A stretch of 64,000 nucleotides of DNA from Bryum argenteum (GCA_037043015.1 CM073323.1:26254758-26318757); one strand, 5' to 3'. Positions 48,265-60,389 are shown, numbered from the stretch's first letter. The notes: generated by a model from the letters alone, not told the origin. A program made the numbers and translations.

Positions 48265-49093
48265 CCCCTGAAGTCGAAAGCCCTAAAAACTGCCAAAATT
48301 CCTCTAAATCACCCTCTTTCAATGCAAGATGAAGATTTTTGACTTTTGACATGATCTTGAGTATGTCACCGTAAGATCTTACACCTGATTTGTGCATGTA
48401 TGTGTGCATCAAAATTAGTTTCAAATTCCTTACTAATTATAAGATTGAAACATTCATAGTTGAGAAAAAAGTTTTTTTTCCGTTGTTGCAAAATGGGTTT
48501 GAAGTTTTTTGTGAGCATAAAGAACCAAGTTTAAGAGTAAATTTGAACCGTGGCTCTTCAAATTCTTGTTCTTTAGGAAGTTAGGAACATGCATGTGCAA
48601 TTTTTACCCTCATGCGACCTGAATGCTTGATTTTACACATGGAGGTATGCTGAAATTAGACTTCAAAGGCCCCTCTTCAATAAACAAAATGGCATGTGAA
48701 GAATGATTGGATGAAAAATCCAAACAATGAGATCATGTCTTAAAATCTTATTACCAAGTACCCAAAAAAAAAAAAAAAAAATCTTGAAAAAAAAGTGAAA
48801 CCTCCATTTTTGGTGAATTTTTGAAGTTCCTGAGATCTTATTTATTTTGGGCAAATTTTGAGAATAAACAAGCACATACCGCAGTTTGGGTAGATTTTAA
48901 ATAATGTTTTCAAACTTTGACCGTAAATATATCCTAGGTATGAAGAATTTTGAAGCATGAAATGACATTTTGGAAAGGTATAGAAATACCGTACAACTCG
49001 CAAAAGGTTTCGATTTCATACGAGCTAATCGAAGTTAATAAGGGATTAACCATAGCCCAAACGACCCGTTTTGGGCTCTTTTTGCCATTAGGG
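48265..49093 (+). mobile_element. TTAA-flanked element T3, copy a
   Basis: TTAA at 48261-48264 and 49094-49097 enclose 829 bp beginning CCCCTGAAGTCGAAAGCCC and ending GGGCTC...CCATTAGGG (inverse CCCTAATGG). The ends agree only loosely. The first ~600 bp match 50814-51440, which shows a repeat family distinct from T1 and T2. Contains an 18-A run near 48765. Non-coding. Confidence 0.65.
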
Positions 49094-49097
49094 TTAA

Positions 49098-50072
49098 CAT
49101 ATTTTTTTCAAAATTCTGTAGATTCTACATTTTCTATAATATTTCGGTGTTTTGGATAATGCTCTCAATTACCCCAAGCACATGAGGCATATGGGCAGGC
49201 AATCTGCTTGGCTCGATAGGCATGGTGGGCCTTCAAATGGGGGCATATGGCAAGGAGAAATCCACTGTTAAGTGAAAGGGGTAGGCAATTTGAGTGCCTA
49301 AGGTATATGATCATAAGCTCCCATCTCTCTTGACACACCTCATTGATGCGTTTACTCCTCGGAAGCAAAAGGTCTCGATTCACAATAGTGAGCAAGGGTG
49401 GCGATGTGCGCGTGATTGGTTACACAAGTTGGGGAGTGGTAAACTCACAGTAAACAAACAACAATTGCTCAGCAAGGTCGGACTCCTACTACCTCCGTTC
49501 GAGCAAAGCCCCACAAGGTCCGAGGCACTTATATGCCTTCGCACGGCTCCGTATGGCCTCATATGCGCACGCTAAATGTTGGCTTTCGATTGTGTTCACT
49601 TCTGGCATGAAAGTTTTGCATGTGATGCATGTGAGCATGTGATGCATGTGATGCATATGAATGCATCTGTTTCTATCAATATTTGTGAGCTGTCTATAGG
49701 TACAATAGGACTCTGACTATCTCCCAAAATCTCACTTATGCTCCAAAAATGCGGTCCGCATTTCACGCTGGAAAATACGGAGAAGAGGGTCCAGCTGGGG
49801 TCTTGGGGCAGTGGGTCTTGGGTGGGGTCTTGGTGCGGGGTCTTGGGAGCAAGGGTCTTAGGGCGGGGACTTGGGAGCAAGGGTCTTAGGGGGAGGAGAT
49901 TTATCCCCTATTGTTTGTAATTGCTACGTTCCATGGAAAGTACATTAGGGCTGGGGCTGGGGGCTCACGCATGGATTAAAATGTGAATACTATGTAATAT
50001 CACTTATGGGTCCATGTGGCATCCCCTCAAGGGGGTCCATGTGGCAAAAAAAAGCTTCTAACTAATTAATTA
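49098..50072. other. Spacer with a G-rich minisatellite, no gene seen
   Basis: A GC-richer stretch at 49180-49570 has open frames on both strands without recognisable motifs. Tandem GATGCATGTGA-like phrases lie at 49622-49655. Confidence 0.4.
49788..49890 (+). repeat. G-rich minisatellite (GGGGTCTTGGG-like)
   Basis: About nine diverged units of GGGTCTTGGG with spacers; the last two are near-identical copies of GGGAGCAAGGGTCTTAGGG. Many closely spaced runs of three or four G on one strand could form G-quadruplexes. Confidence 0.85.
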
Positions 50073-50109
50073 ATGTTGCTGCATAGTGAAGGTCACTATG
50101 CAGCAACAT
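50073..50109. repeat. Perfect 17-bp inverted repeat with 3-nt loop
   Basis: ATGTTGCTGCATAGTGA, three bases AGG, then its exact reverse complement. Such tight perfect palindromes are rare by chance. No element ends were recognised around it. Confidence 0.9.
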
Positions 50110-50813
50110 CTCACTATGAGTCATCAGTCATGTGGGTAACTAGATGTTGGAGGAGTTGTTGGGCGCCTTTAAATTCCAGCGTTTCACGGAGCCCCATCAG
50201 TCAATGGGATTTTTTTCTTCGGAATCCCTGGAATTTTCAATTTGTACCCCCCCACCGCCGACTTTGATAATTTTGAATTCAAAAGTGTAGCCTACAGACC
50301 CAAATTACTTATGGACACTTTGCCATTTTAAGCCTATACATTGAAAAATTAGGGGACTCTTTACCCCTCCCCCTCCCTTGCCCACGAGAAACACTCGTAG
50401 CACTGAGTTACAGCGATCCGGAGTTGTTGTGTAAATGCTTTTATGAGGTTTTCATGGCATTTTGATTGTCTCTCTCTTTTTCATTGCAGTCATCTTCAAG
50501 CTCTTGAGCCTGGCAGCTTGAATTCCCTTTGGAAAATCATATGATCACTAAGTTAGGAATACCCAATTGGAACATTTTACTTATAATCAATAAGATAGAT
50601 GGGTAGAAACTCCGGTCCCTTTCTAAGGGGCCGGTGTGAATGAAGTGTCTGTTCGTAATGCTAATATCCCGATGGCCACCGGACAAGGGGAAAACAATCA
50701 GATGTAAAAGTGGATCACAATCATAGCCATTTTTAACATGCATTAAGCATTTGTTACATGAAGAGTCCAAGCCAACAAATTGCCCTGCACTTTCACTCAA
50801 ATTTTGAGCTTAA

Positions 50814-51440
50814 CCCTGAAGTCGAAAGCCCCGGAAACTGCCAAAACTCCTCAAAACCACCCTCTTTCAATGCTAGATGAAAGTTTTCAGCTTTAGATGT
50901 AATCTAAAGTATGTAACCGTCAGATCTTATACCTAACTTGCCCATGTATATGTGTACCAATACTTAGAACATGATTTCTTACCAATTGTGGGATCGTAAA
51001 ACTCAAAGCTGGAAAAAAAGGTTTCCCACCCCTGTTGTAAAATGAGTTCGAAGTTTTTTCTGAGCTAAAACAATTTATTTTAAGAGTGAATTTAAATTGA
51101 GGCTCTTCACATTTTTGTTCTCAAATAGTTTTTGTCTATGCAATTTTTACCTTCATGCCACCTATCAAACCTAAAGAAATGCTTGATTATTCACATGGAG
51201 GTATGCTGAAATTCAAATACAAAGGTTGGTCTTTGACGATAAAAATGGCATGTGAAAAATACATGGATTGTTGATCCGAGCGGTAAGATCATGCCTTAAA
51301 ACATTATTTCCAGAGTACAAAATACAAAACTTGAAAATAATTTTAAAAATCTCAATTTATGGTGAATTTTTGAAGTTTCTAGGATTTTACTAGATGTGGG
51401 CAGATTTTGAGAATAAATGAGCATTTATTGCAATTTGAGA
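50814..51440 (+). mobile_element. TTAA-flanked element T3, truncated copy b
   Basis: Starts after TTAA (50810-50813) with CCCTGAAGTCGAAAGCCCC and follows T3 copy a (for example CACCCTCTTTCAATGC and ACATGGAGGTATGCTGAAAT) to about 51440, where the match stops. Right end lost. Confidence 0.75.
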
Positions 51441-51617
51441 GATCCACATGTCCTCAACCTAGAAAGGAGGGCTTCCGTCCAATCATGACGAGTTCTCTCT
51501 CATAACCGTGGGGTGCCCTAAAAACACCCACTATTTTTCGCTTTTGGCTTGTCAAAATCTTTTTTGAACTTCATGATAGACTCAACATTGGTTATCAATG
51601 GTCCGGAATGACCTAAA

Positions 51618-52500
51618 TTCCTAAACATCCTTGCCTACTTTTAGCCAAAAAAGCACATTTTTCAAAAAAAAAGTTATAGATAAAAACAAACATAATGTAT
51701 TGGGACTTCAACTATACAAACTTGTTGTAGAAATATTGCAGGTCATGTGGACCAAAATTTAAGCTATGAACCGTCATAGATGGGGAGATCATAACATATT
51801 AGTACCAAAAACAAGCTGTGAAATTTCATCATTTTCACTATAGAGTGGAAAATCTTCTGACTAACAAATTGCAATCAAAAATTCACTAACTAGAAAGTTG
51901 TTCGTTTCCATCAAAATAACACACTTGTACCAAAAATATTCATCAAAAAAATTTGGTGGCTCTTATAGTAGCCTTGCAATGGTAAAAACTGCCAAAAAAT
52001 TTACAAAGGAAAAGTAGTCCAAATATACACCTCTTGCACTCAAACCTATGGCTTATCTTCAAAACATCTTCGATTTGGTCAAGATTTCTACCGCCAAAAC
52101 TAGACTTAATTTGAAATTCATCCCAAACGTAAAGTTGAAATGCAACGGTGGATGAAGGAGATATAGCCCCTCAAACTTCATCCATTCTTTTCACTTTATT
52201 CATTGAAGAAACTTCATGGCAAATCTAAAACTTAACTTATTTGAATCAAAAAGCTTCCAACTAGAAGGTTGATAGGAGTCATTTTAAGATCATACTCATG
52301 TCTACAAAATTATCAGGAAATTTTTGATTTCTCATAATTGATTTGCAATGGTAAAGCATGCCAAATGTTTGAAATCTCAAAATCTCAAAACTGTTATCAC
52401 TAAAATGCATGCCATTAATTCATACTTTATTGTATGATTCTGCAATTTTTACTGCACAAACTAAACTTGATTTTGGACCCAACCCAAGTGATTTTCTCAA
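51618..52500 (-). mobile_element. TTAA-flanked element T1, inverted truncated copy c
   Basis: Reverse orientation to copy a. Its outer end is decayed (TTCCTAAACATCC, without TTAA), and the other ~100 bp, including the second terminus, are missing after AACCCAAGTGATTTTC. More diverged than copies a and b, hence older. Confidence 0.8.
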
Positions 52501-55500
52501 CCTTATTGGGTTTACTCTTGTAAAACTGCTATTCTTCTTATTAATTTCATAACAATCAAGAAACTTATTGAACAATCACTTCAGAGCATAGGGTATATAT
52601 CTTCAATCGATTTTGAACCTTTACGAGCAAATAAAATCATTCATTAAATCCTTCGAATTATCATACTTAAAAACACTTGACTTACCTATTTTCAATAAAT
52701 GTAGACTATTTTGTTGATGTAAAATTACTTCAATCCACATCATCGATTAACTTCTATGCACTTTAATATGGACAATGCATGGGCAAATATTACTACACAA
52801 AATCAAATGATTTTGTCAAGAAATGATATAAGAAAAATTAGTTATCACAATATAAATTGTTATGATAAAAGAAAGATTAGTTATCATTCTATAAATTATT
52901 TGAGCTTGTCTTCCAAATTTTCGTTTTCTGACACTTCCGGCGTTGACCTCAAAATATTCAATTGTATATTGAATTACCAAAATAAATAAATACTACTTTC
53001 TATTAGTTTGTTGGAACTAACTCCTAACTTTCCTTGAAGTTTAAAATGGAATATAGTACTTGTGGGCAACCTAGATAAATGAGTTATAATTACTGTTTTT
53101 TTCTAATTTGTTTACTAAGTACCCATTCTGCTACAAAGTGTATGTTGTGAAATTTACAAAATGAAATATCTAATATTAAAACGTTCAATTAGAAATCTTA
53201 GGTTTCAAGTCGAGAAACACAAGCCTAGCAAAGTAGAGGGGCTTCGAAGCACTATAAAGTTCCTCAAAATCCAATAATACCAATACACTTATTGAGAAAA
53301 TCCTAGCACTCTACATTCGAGTTGCCCAAGTTATAGTTTTTATGAATCTCTATCTTCTAAAATAGCTAGGGGTGCTATGATTTACCAATTGGTAGCTCTC
53401 ATAACCGTGTGACCCGTGATGAGAGTCTTGCGTGTAGTATTTAACCCCTAAAAATCCTTGTACTTTGTGAGAGCTTGAAACCACAAAAATCTCATTTTCT
53501 ACCTTAATGTACTCCCATGGATGTGAACCAATAATTCTGTTACTTAGAATACTATTGTCATTTGAAAGCCACATCCACTATAAGGCCAAACAATGACCTC
53601 AAGCTCTTTAAGATATTATCATATTGTAATTTCATTTTATAACAAAACAAGATCGAAAAATACATGTTGAGATGATTTAAACCTTCATACAAGCTAAGAC
53701 TCAGTATCTAGCTACTTTAAAGTGGGAAACTCTAATTTGATATGCCACAACATCATTGACTTTAAAACTAAAAAATTGAGTGTATTGTGGCGTCAAGAAT
53801 CTTTTGCATCAATGATAAAGATTGAGTTCAAAAAGACTACGTGTATACATTTCATTCTTTGATTATCTATAGTGCAAAGAAAGCCGCATGAAAGTCAATG
53901 ATGTTGTGGCATGTCGAATAACAATTTCCCACTTTGAAGTAGCTTGCATAAAGCCTTCCATCAAACTATGCCACCATTGAATATAATCTCAATAGACAAG
54001 AGTGGTCACTTTCGGAATAATTTGCAATTTTGGAGCACAATTTATATGCCCAAAACATGACGTAACCTTACCTCGTTCACGTCATGTTTTGGTATATGAA
54101 ACATAGATGAAGTTAAATAGAAACTTACTCTTTCATGAATTTACACCAAAATTTTGATGTACAGTTAACCACAAAAAGGAGAAGCTCTAGATGGACAAGT
54201 GGACGGCCTCAAATGTGTGAACAAAGTTGTTCTATGGTTGATTCTGGCAGATCCGACCATAGGATCTTGTTTCTAATTGACCGATTAGTATACCCACTAA
54301 GTTTCACGTGCTGACCTTCAGCCGTATTCAATCATAGTTTTAATTTTTTGAGAAACTAGCATATACTTCGTGGACAATTGCAGAATCTTGAGTTGATCAC
54401 ACTTTCGGTTTTTGAGAAAACAACATAGTTGATTGAGACAATATGATTCACTTATCCGAGTTGCGACAATATGATTCACTTGACCCAGTTGCGACAAGGA
54501 AGCCTCTTCGATCTTAACAATTGAAGTGAACGAATGCCAATAAACATGCGGCAAGCACTGTGTCTCACCACCTCCTTCACATATCCGTAGAACACATGAA
54601 GATGGAGCAGTTCATCACTGCAACTCCTTTGCATCAGATACCAATCAGGACAAGAAATGATTACAAGCACGAAGTGACAATCTGGAGGAGGTATTAATCA
54701 ATTGGCCAGCGAAGACGGAATCACAGGGCAAAGGCTCTTTGGCATGCTACAACACGAAGAAAACAGGGCACCGTTCGAATCCCGTAATAACCACGATGTC
54801 ATTCAAAGGGAAGAATGACGGTCAGACTTGATCAACAAGCAACTTGAACGAAGAACATGGTAGGGAAATCCATGTTAACAAATAGTACTTGCAGGAGGAG
54901 TCGATGAATCCTACACAAGAATATTACATCAAACATTAGAGCCATTCAACTGACAGTATCTACAATTTGACTGAGTTTAGGCTTCGTGTTAAAACTCACC
55001 TGTTTTGGTAGGACAAAAGGGTGTGTAGACTTCAAGGACAGGCCTGGTAAGTGTAGACACAGCCTTTCACCTGCTTAACCCAGAAAACGATATTCAATAC
55101 CGAAGTAACCAGAAACGTGGTGGGCAATGGTAAGCTTGGGGTATCACTTTTTGGACACACTAATTAGGTTATTTTTATTGAAAGCCTCCAAAGTTTGTCT
55201 AATTTAGTCATTTTAATCAAGTAAAAAGACCCTAAAATAGAAAATAAAATATCATGCACCTCACTGAAATCAAAGTATATATGCCTATAGATTTTCTTTT
55301 AGATTTTTTATTTTTTTTGGATCCATTCATAGATGAGGGAAAAAGTGTTGAATTTGGGGATTTGCAGGCATTATAGTGCACAATGAATTAATTTTTTTAT
55401 TATTAAATAAATTTTTTTGTATTCTATACAAGAAGATGTAGGTCATATTCAAAAATCATATTAAAATAAAAATGGTTGATATTCCATTTGCTTGATTCTA

Positions 55501-55738
55501 TGGATTTTAGGTTATTGGGACATGACTTACTTTTTCAACTAAAAAATCAAATAAAATTACTTCAAAATATTTTTTTTAATTTTTAATTTTTTTTCTTGAT
55601 ACATTATAAGTATAGACAACTAAAACCACATCTAATGAAGTCTTATTGTATTACAGTTTAAAAATGGATATGCTTGTCACACCAGCATAGAGTGCAATTG
55701 TTCATGGGACAACCTTTTTGGGTACCCCAACCAGACTA
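52501..55738. other. AT-rich spacer with scattered short frames
   Basis: No gene recognised. A lone TTAACCCCTAAAAATCC at about 53441 is another TTAA-family end. The minus-strand frames at 54318-54670 have near-coding composition but no motif; around 54760-54780 a GTTCGAATCCC phrase resembles a tRNA B-box but has no cloverleaf. Confidence 0.35.
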
Positions 55739-56405
55739 TCACCCTGGTTCAAGTTCCTTCAATCCAGTAGGAAGGAACTGCACACCTTTGATGTCCAGAC
55801 CACCAAGAACATTAAACGAGTAGTATGCGAAGAAACGCTATTTAAAGCATATTCTTGATTAGCACACTCACATCTGATGAATCTTTGAGTGATCACGAGT
55901 TGAATTGCTGAACCCGGTGGACAATCTCGTATCAGTAGCAGCATTGACACAGTACGTAATCGGCTCTTGCGTAATCAGTAAAACCCTAATCATCAACAAT
56001 CACATCATACAACAATAGAAAGTGTGGACGTTACTTACCTTCCGTTGTTGTCGCAAGGGACTCCATGAAGCGTGCGAGGTAGGTGCCATCGACATAGCTC
56101 TGATCAATCCAAAGAATCCAAACTCTGAGGAACGGAAAGAAACAAGACCAAGAAAATTCAGCTCAATGAGTCTAGACTCATCAGAAGCATCAAGTGACTG
56201 AAAATCGATCCAGCGAGCATACCTACCTGTACGAGTTGGCGAACCCCACCGATCGCCAACATCTTGCTCTTGAAAGAGACACACATTGCCAACGACTTCG
56301 GCCTCTCCAAACTGGCACCAAGCATAACAGCACCACTGAAAGCTGTCAAAAGAGCCCTGGTGTGCACACAACAATCAAAGCTCTCAAACCTGCCAATATT
56401 CACTA
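55739..56405 (-). other. Unresolved spliced coding region (possible gene or remnant)
   Basis: Several stretches look coding and have splice-like borders: one ending GTACAG then GTAGGTATG at about 56223; one between an acceptor at about 56131 and AACGGAAG then GTAAGTAAC at about 56039; and a last one before 55759. The middle part reads VWILWIDQSYVDGTYLARF in one phase and FGLIRAMSMAPTSHASW in another, and I could not choose a phase that joins all three parts. Presented as a locus to re-examine, not as a gene model. Confidence 0.25.
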
Positions 56406-56741
56406 GTGCAACTTTACCACAATCTGAATGATGTCACAACCTTGTTGAAATCATGTCAACTGTTCGAATCACCCCCTTGCATGTCGAAACGTCAGTGTGC
56501 TTGAAACACAGTCTTCACAAGTACTTGGGATCTGATCGATCGATGTATGCATGCATGCTCATCGATCACAACAAAGCCAAGGACAAAGGTAGCTCTTTGG
56601 CCACCGACACGGAACCTGATTGCAGGATGTCTATGGCGAGGATGCTTACGATCAGTCAAAGCCGCAGTAGCAGACTATGTTGCAGGAGCCTTAGTTATCA
56701 TAAATCTCCAGCAGTATCCTCCTTGTTTCTCCCTTTACTCC

Positions 56742-57007
56742 AATTTGAGGGGGTTTGCAACGTTTTCATCTCAAACGTTGCTCAAGTTAAGCAATGTTTT
56801 CAAACTTGCTTGAGCAACGTTCTCAAGCAAATTAGCAGCAATATTGAATCACCAAGCAACACTAAGCAACGTATTTATAATCTAGTTGAAAATGTAACTT
56901 GTTTTCTTGAGAACATTGCTCAAGCAAGTTCCAAACGTTGCTTGGGCAACGTTTACACATTGCAATGTTTGTAACATTGCAATGTTTGTAACATTGCAAA
57001 CTCCTCT
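56742..57007 (+). mobile_element. AACGTT-rich inverted-repeat element, copy E2
   Basis: Begins AATTTGAGGGGGTTTGCAAC and closes with the inverted ACATTGCAAACTCCTC. Same interior as E1 (ACTTGCTTGAGCAACGTTCT). It borders the satellite-like array that starts at about 57045. Confidence 0.8.
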
Positions 57008-57044
57008 CTTTTTTCTATTAGTGTGTATAGTGGAGGATACACAC

Positions 57045-57835
57045 CCCAAAAGATTTTACATGCGCAATACTGAGTTAAATTGGAAGTAATATCAAATAGG
57101 AGGTTGAAGCCGATCAATATAGCTCAACACTCCTGTATACATCCTCACTCTCATATATTTGCATTTTAGAAGGTAAATCTATCATCAATGTCTTTCTTTT
57201 GTTTAAATTAGGTAGCTCTTAGGGTCAAAGAGATATTACTTGCGCACATTCAATTGATTTGGAAGTAATAACAAATAGAAGGATGGAGCTGATCAAGATG
57301 GCTCAACATTCTGATGCACTCCCTAGCTCTCCGTATCTGCATTTTAGGAGGTTGGTCTATTATCAATCTCTTTCTTTTCTCTGGATTAGGTAGTTGTTGA
57401 GGATATAAAGATTTTACGTGTGCATTCATCTATTGAATTGGAAGTAATATCAAGCAGGAGGTTAGAGCCGATCAAGATGGCTCAACACTTCTGATCACTC
57501 CACCGCCCTCCTATATCTGCATTTTACGAGGAAAGTCTATCATCAATCTTTTTTTTCATTCGTTTAGATTAGGTAGCTGTCGGAATCAGAGAGATTTTAC
57601 GTGTGCAGCTTTCAGTTGAATTGGAAGTGATAAAGATTAGGAGGTTGGAGCTGATCTCGATGGCCCAACACTCCTGTCAACTCCCTCGATTTCTTATATC
57701 TGCATTTTACGAGGTAAGTCCATCATCAACCTTTTTCATTATTTTGTTTGGATTAGGTAGTTGTCGAGGGTCAGAGATATTTTACGTGCGGACATTCAAT
57801 TGATTCGGAAGTTATATGAAATAGGAGGTTAGAGT
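57045..57835. repeat. Satellite-like tandem array, ~180-bp monomer, 4.4 copies
   Basis: The phrase AGATTTTAC/AGATATTAC recurs at 57051, 57231, 57409, 57592 and 57775, giving periods of 180, 178, 183 and 183 bp. Other fixed phrases in each monomer are AATTGGAAGTAATA, AGCYGATCAAGATGGCTCAA, CTGCATTTTAGRAGG and ATTAGGTAG. Monomers differ by perhaps a quarter of their bases. The unit length is near that of a nucleosome repeat. Confidence 0.9.
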
Positions 57836-59015
57836 ACACTAGACACTTATGGGTAGGCGTGAATTTAGTGTCTATTTGACCTATCCTTGATGATATGTCT
57901 ACAAGACATCATTATTCAAACAAATGCTTGGGACATCTCTTACTATGCCCCTTTACCGTGTCTTAATTGTCTCGGGCGTAAAGAGGGTTAACTCCTAAAC
58001 TTCCTTGGTGTTTTTTGGGAATATAAAACCTCATGAAAAAGATTGCCCCCCCCCCCCCCCGTTTAGCCCCCCTTTACAAAGGATTCAAACAATTGGAGAT
58101 TTCTTTGTGAACCTTGTTTTAGCCTTCCAAAATTTCCCACATTGCCCGGGCTAAAAGTCTAAAATAGGGTCTAAAATAGGGCACATTAGCCCCCAACTGG
58201 ACTTTAGCCCTTGGGGCTAAAGTGACAAAATCTTCCAGTGCAAACTTGTGAATTAACTACCTCTGTGCTTCTGCGGGGTGTGAACTGATATTTTTTCTTC
58301 TTTATATTAAACTTCCAATCGTAAGAGCTTGTAGTTAAGACTATCTTTAGTTTTTGTCTCAAAAATTGAACGTTGGATGCTTATTATTTGAGAGATCATA
58401 ACATTCAGTAAAGTTTTTGGGCATTGTAAAGATTACTTTTGAAATTTCTTAGAGGTTGTTCTTATAAAATAGGTAAACTTCTTAGTCTACGTCAATTCAA
58501 AATTTTGACTACTGATTTAGTATCAAACATATTTCAAATGTAATGACGTTGCCCCATCTCGACTTGCAACCAAAGGATTGTCCTCGAAGACTCAAGAATT
58601 GGAATTACACTTTGCAAACTTTACCACATACACTTTGTAGTATAAAGAGCACCCGGTAAAAATCTTAGGCAAAAATAATACTTAACCCCTTTCATCTAAG
58701 CTGCCCAAAATTGCAAAAACGCACTTTGGGCTTCAAGGAAGGTTAGGGATTCAGCATGGGAGATTTCGGTGAAGCAGGTTTGTGCAACCAAATCAAATCA
58801 TAAGGAGAAGAATGAACCTATTGGAATCATTAATTTTGAATCCTTGTAAAATTTGTTGATTTCTTTTGAAATTAGACTTGTACATGTTCCTATATGGCTT
58901 AGTATAGAATGACTACTAGAAAAGAGGGGGGTTTGCAACGCTGTTAACCGGGGATTTACCTAGTCAGTAAAAGAGTAAATCTGCTAGTAGCCTATTAAGA
59001 CCACTAGACTTTAGA
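57836..59015. other. Spacer with repeat relics
   Basis: Near 57988 a TTAACTCCTAAACTTCC end and a copy of the 35750-36005 repeat at 58490-58750 mark further TTAA-family relics. A run of C at 58047-58062 and TTTAGCCCC near 58063 with the inverse GGGGCTAAA near 58215 suggest a small inverted-repeat element. A lone E-family end (GGGGGGTTTGCAACG) lies at 58926. Confidence 0.45.
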
Positions 59016-59126
59016 GTCCTGGGATGAAATCCTGTTCTGGGATGGAATCCTGTCCTGGGATGCAATCCTGTCCTAGGATGAAATCCTGTCCTAGGATGAA
59101 ATCCTGTCCTAGGATGAAATCCTGTG
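59016..59126. repeat. 19-bp minisatellite, about six copies
   Basis: Unit GTCCTAGGATGAAATCCT, drifting to GTCCTGGGATGCAATCCT at the left. Each unit is partly palindromic (AGGAT / ATCCT). Confidence 0.95.
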
Positions 59127-59416
59127 GATGGATGAAGGCAGCTAGGGTTGGAGATTAGGGTTTGGCGGCCAGGGTTTGGAGGAGTTTTTTTTGCAGCTCT
59201 CTCTGTCTCTCTCGTGCTGGAGCTAGGAGCGTGTGTGTGGTGTGTTGGATAGTGACAGGAACTACTGCTTAGGTCAGTTCATGGTACCTGGAGGGACCAT
59301 GTAGCATTGCTAAGGCAGAAAATGTTTGTACCACTATCATTTTTTTCAATGGCATTATGAATGGATTTGTATGTAAAGGTGTTAAACATTAAGTGTGGAG
59401 ATTTCCGTGTTAGTGT

Positions 59417-59505
59417 GGAGAACAGTATTGAGAGCAGTATTGGGAGCAGTATTGGGAGCAGTATTGGGAGCAGTATTGAGAGCAGTATTGAGAGCAGTGT
59501 TGGGT
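59417..59505. repeat. 12-bp minisatellite, about seven copies
   Basis: Unit GAGCAGTATTGG, with GAGCAGTATTGA variants at both sides of a homogeneous core. Confidence 0.95.
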
Positions 59506-59560
59506 GACAGTATATTGAATTTTTAGGGTTTCAGAGAGTTACAACATCATAGGTAAGGTA

Positions 59561-59827
59561 TTTGGAGGGGTATGAAGAATACCACTTTCACAAACGCTGC
59601 AAACGTTGCTTTTCTTGCTCAGGTCTAGCAACGTTTTGGAACTTGCTTGTGCAACGTTCTCATGAAAATAAACAACGTTTTGAACTAAATTATAAATTAT
59701 GTTGCTTGTTGATCCGGTAACGTTGCTTATATTCTTGAGAACGATGCTCAAGCAAGTTCTAAATCCTAAATTGCTCCCAAACTTCAGCAATGTTTGAGAA
59801 GAAAACGTTGCAAACCTCCTCAAATTA
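59561..59827 (-). mobile_element. AACGTT-rich inverted-repeat element, copy E3
   Basis: Inverted relative to E1 and E2; ends near TTTGGAGGGGTATG and GTTGCAAACCTCCTCAAATT. It shares TCTTGAGAACG, GCTCAAGCAAGTTCT and CAACGTT. The left part carries unrelated sequence between the terminus and the first conserved block. Confidence 0.75.
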
Positions 59828-59910
59828 TAGTAGTGAATATTCAAATTTAGTAAATTAAAAATTTGCCTTCAATCATACTACTAAAATCACAACACCCAGC
59901 TGGACGTGTA

Positions 59911-60010
59911 CTTTACCTTTTACTTTACCTTTTACTTTAACTTTACCTTTACCTTTACCTTTACCTTTTACTTTTACTTTTACTATTACTATTACTATTA
60001 CCTTTTACAT
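59911..60010. repeat. CTTTAC/CTTTTAC microsatellite
   Basis: Hexamer and heptamer units TTTACC and TTTTAC, then ATTACT units. It does not match the plant telomere repeat TTTAGGG, so it is not an interstitial telomere. Confidence 0.9.
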
Positions 60011-60389
60011 TTTATGTTACTTTTTACTTCTATACATGTTTACTTCTTAACTGTACTTCTACTTCTCCACAGTGTTTTTGAACGTTGAGTTTGTGGGTTT
60101 GTGAAAATGCACTTGTATGTTGCAATTTGAGCTTACACACAACACATTGCAAACTTTTTTGACACATTTGAGTTCAACACTTGAAGATTTATGACAAATT
60201 GTGAAGTTGTGAGGTTGTGATCTTGGACGTTGGAATTTACAAACTTGGAGTTGCAAAATTGCAAGTTCAAGTTGTGGAGATTGAAATTGCAAGTTTTCAA
60301 GTTGAAATTGCGAGTTTTGAGGTGAGATTGCAAGTTTTGAAGTTGAAATTTCACAAATTGAAGTTCAGCTGGTGCGCGAGACAGCAGTT

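Noticed and set aside
54760-54790. tRNA-like B-box phrase (GTTCGAATCCC)
   Set aside because: No cloverleaf can be drawn on either strand.
56453-56974. 173-aa plus frame
   Set aside because: Its right half lies inside MITE copy E2; the left half has no recognisable motif.
59911-60010. Interstitial telomere
   Set aside because: Units are CTTTAC/CTTTTAC, not the plant TTTAGGG repeat.
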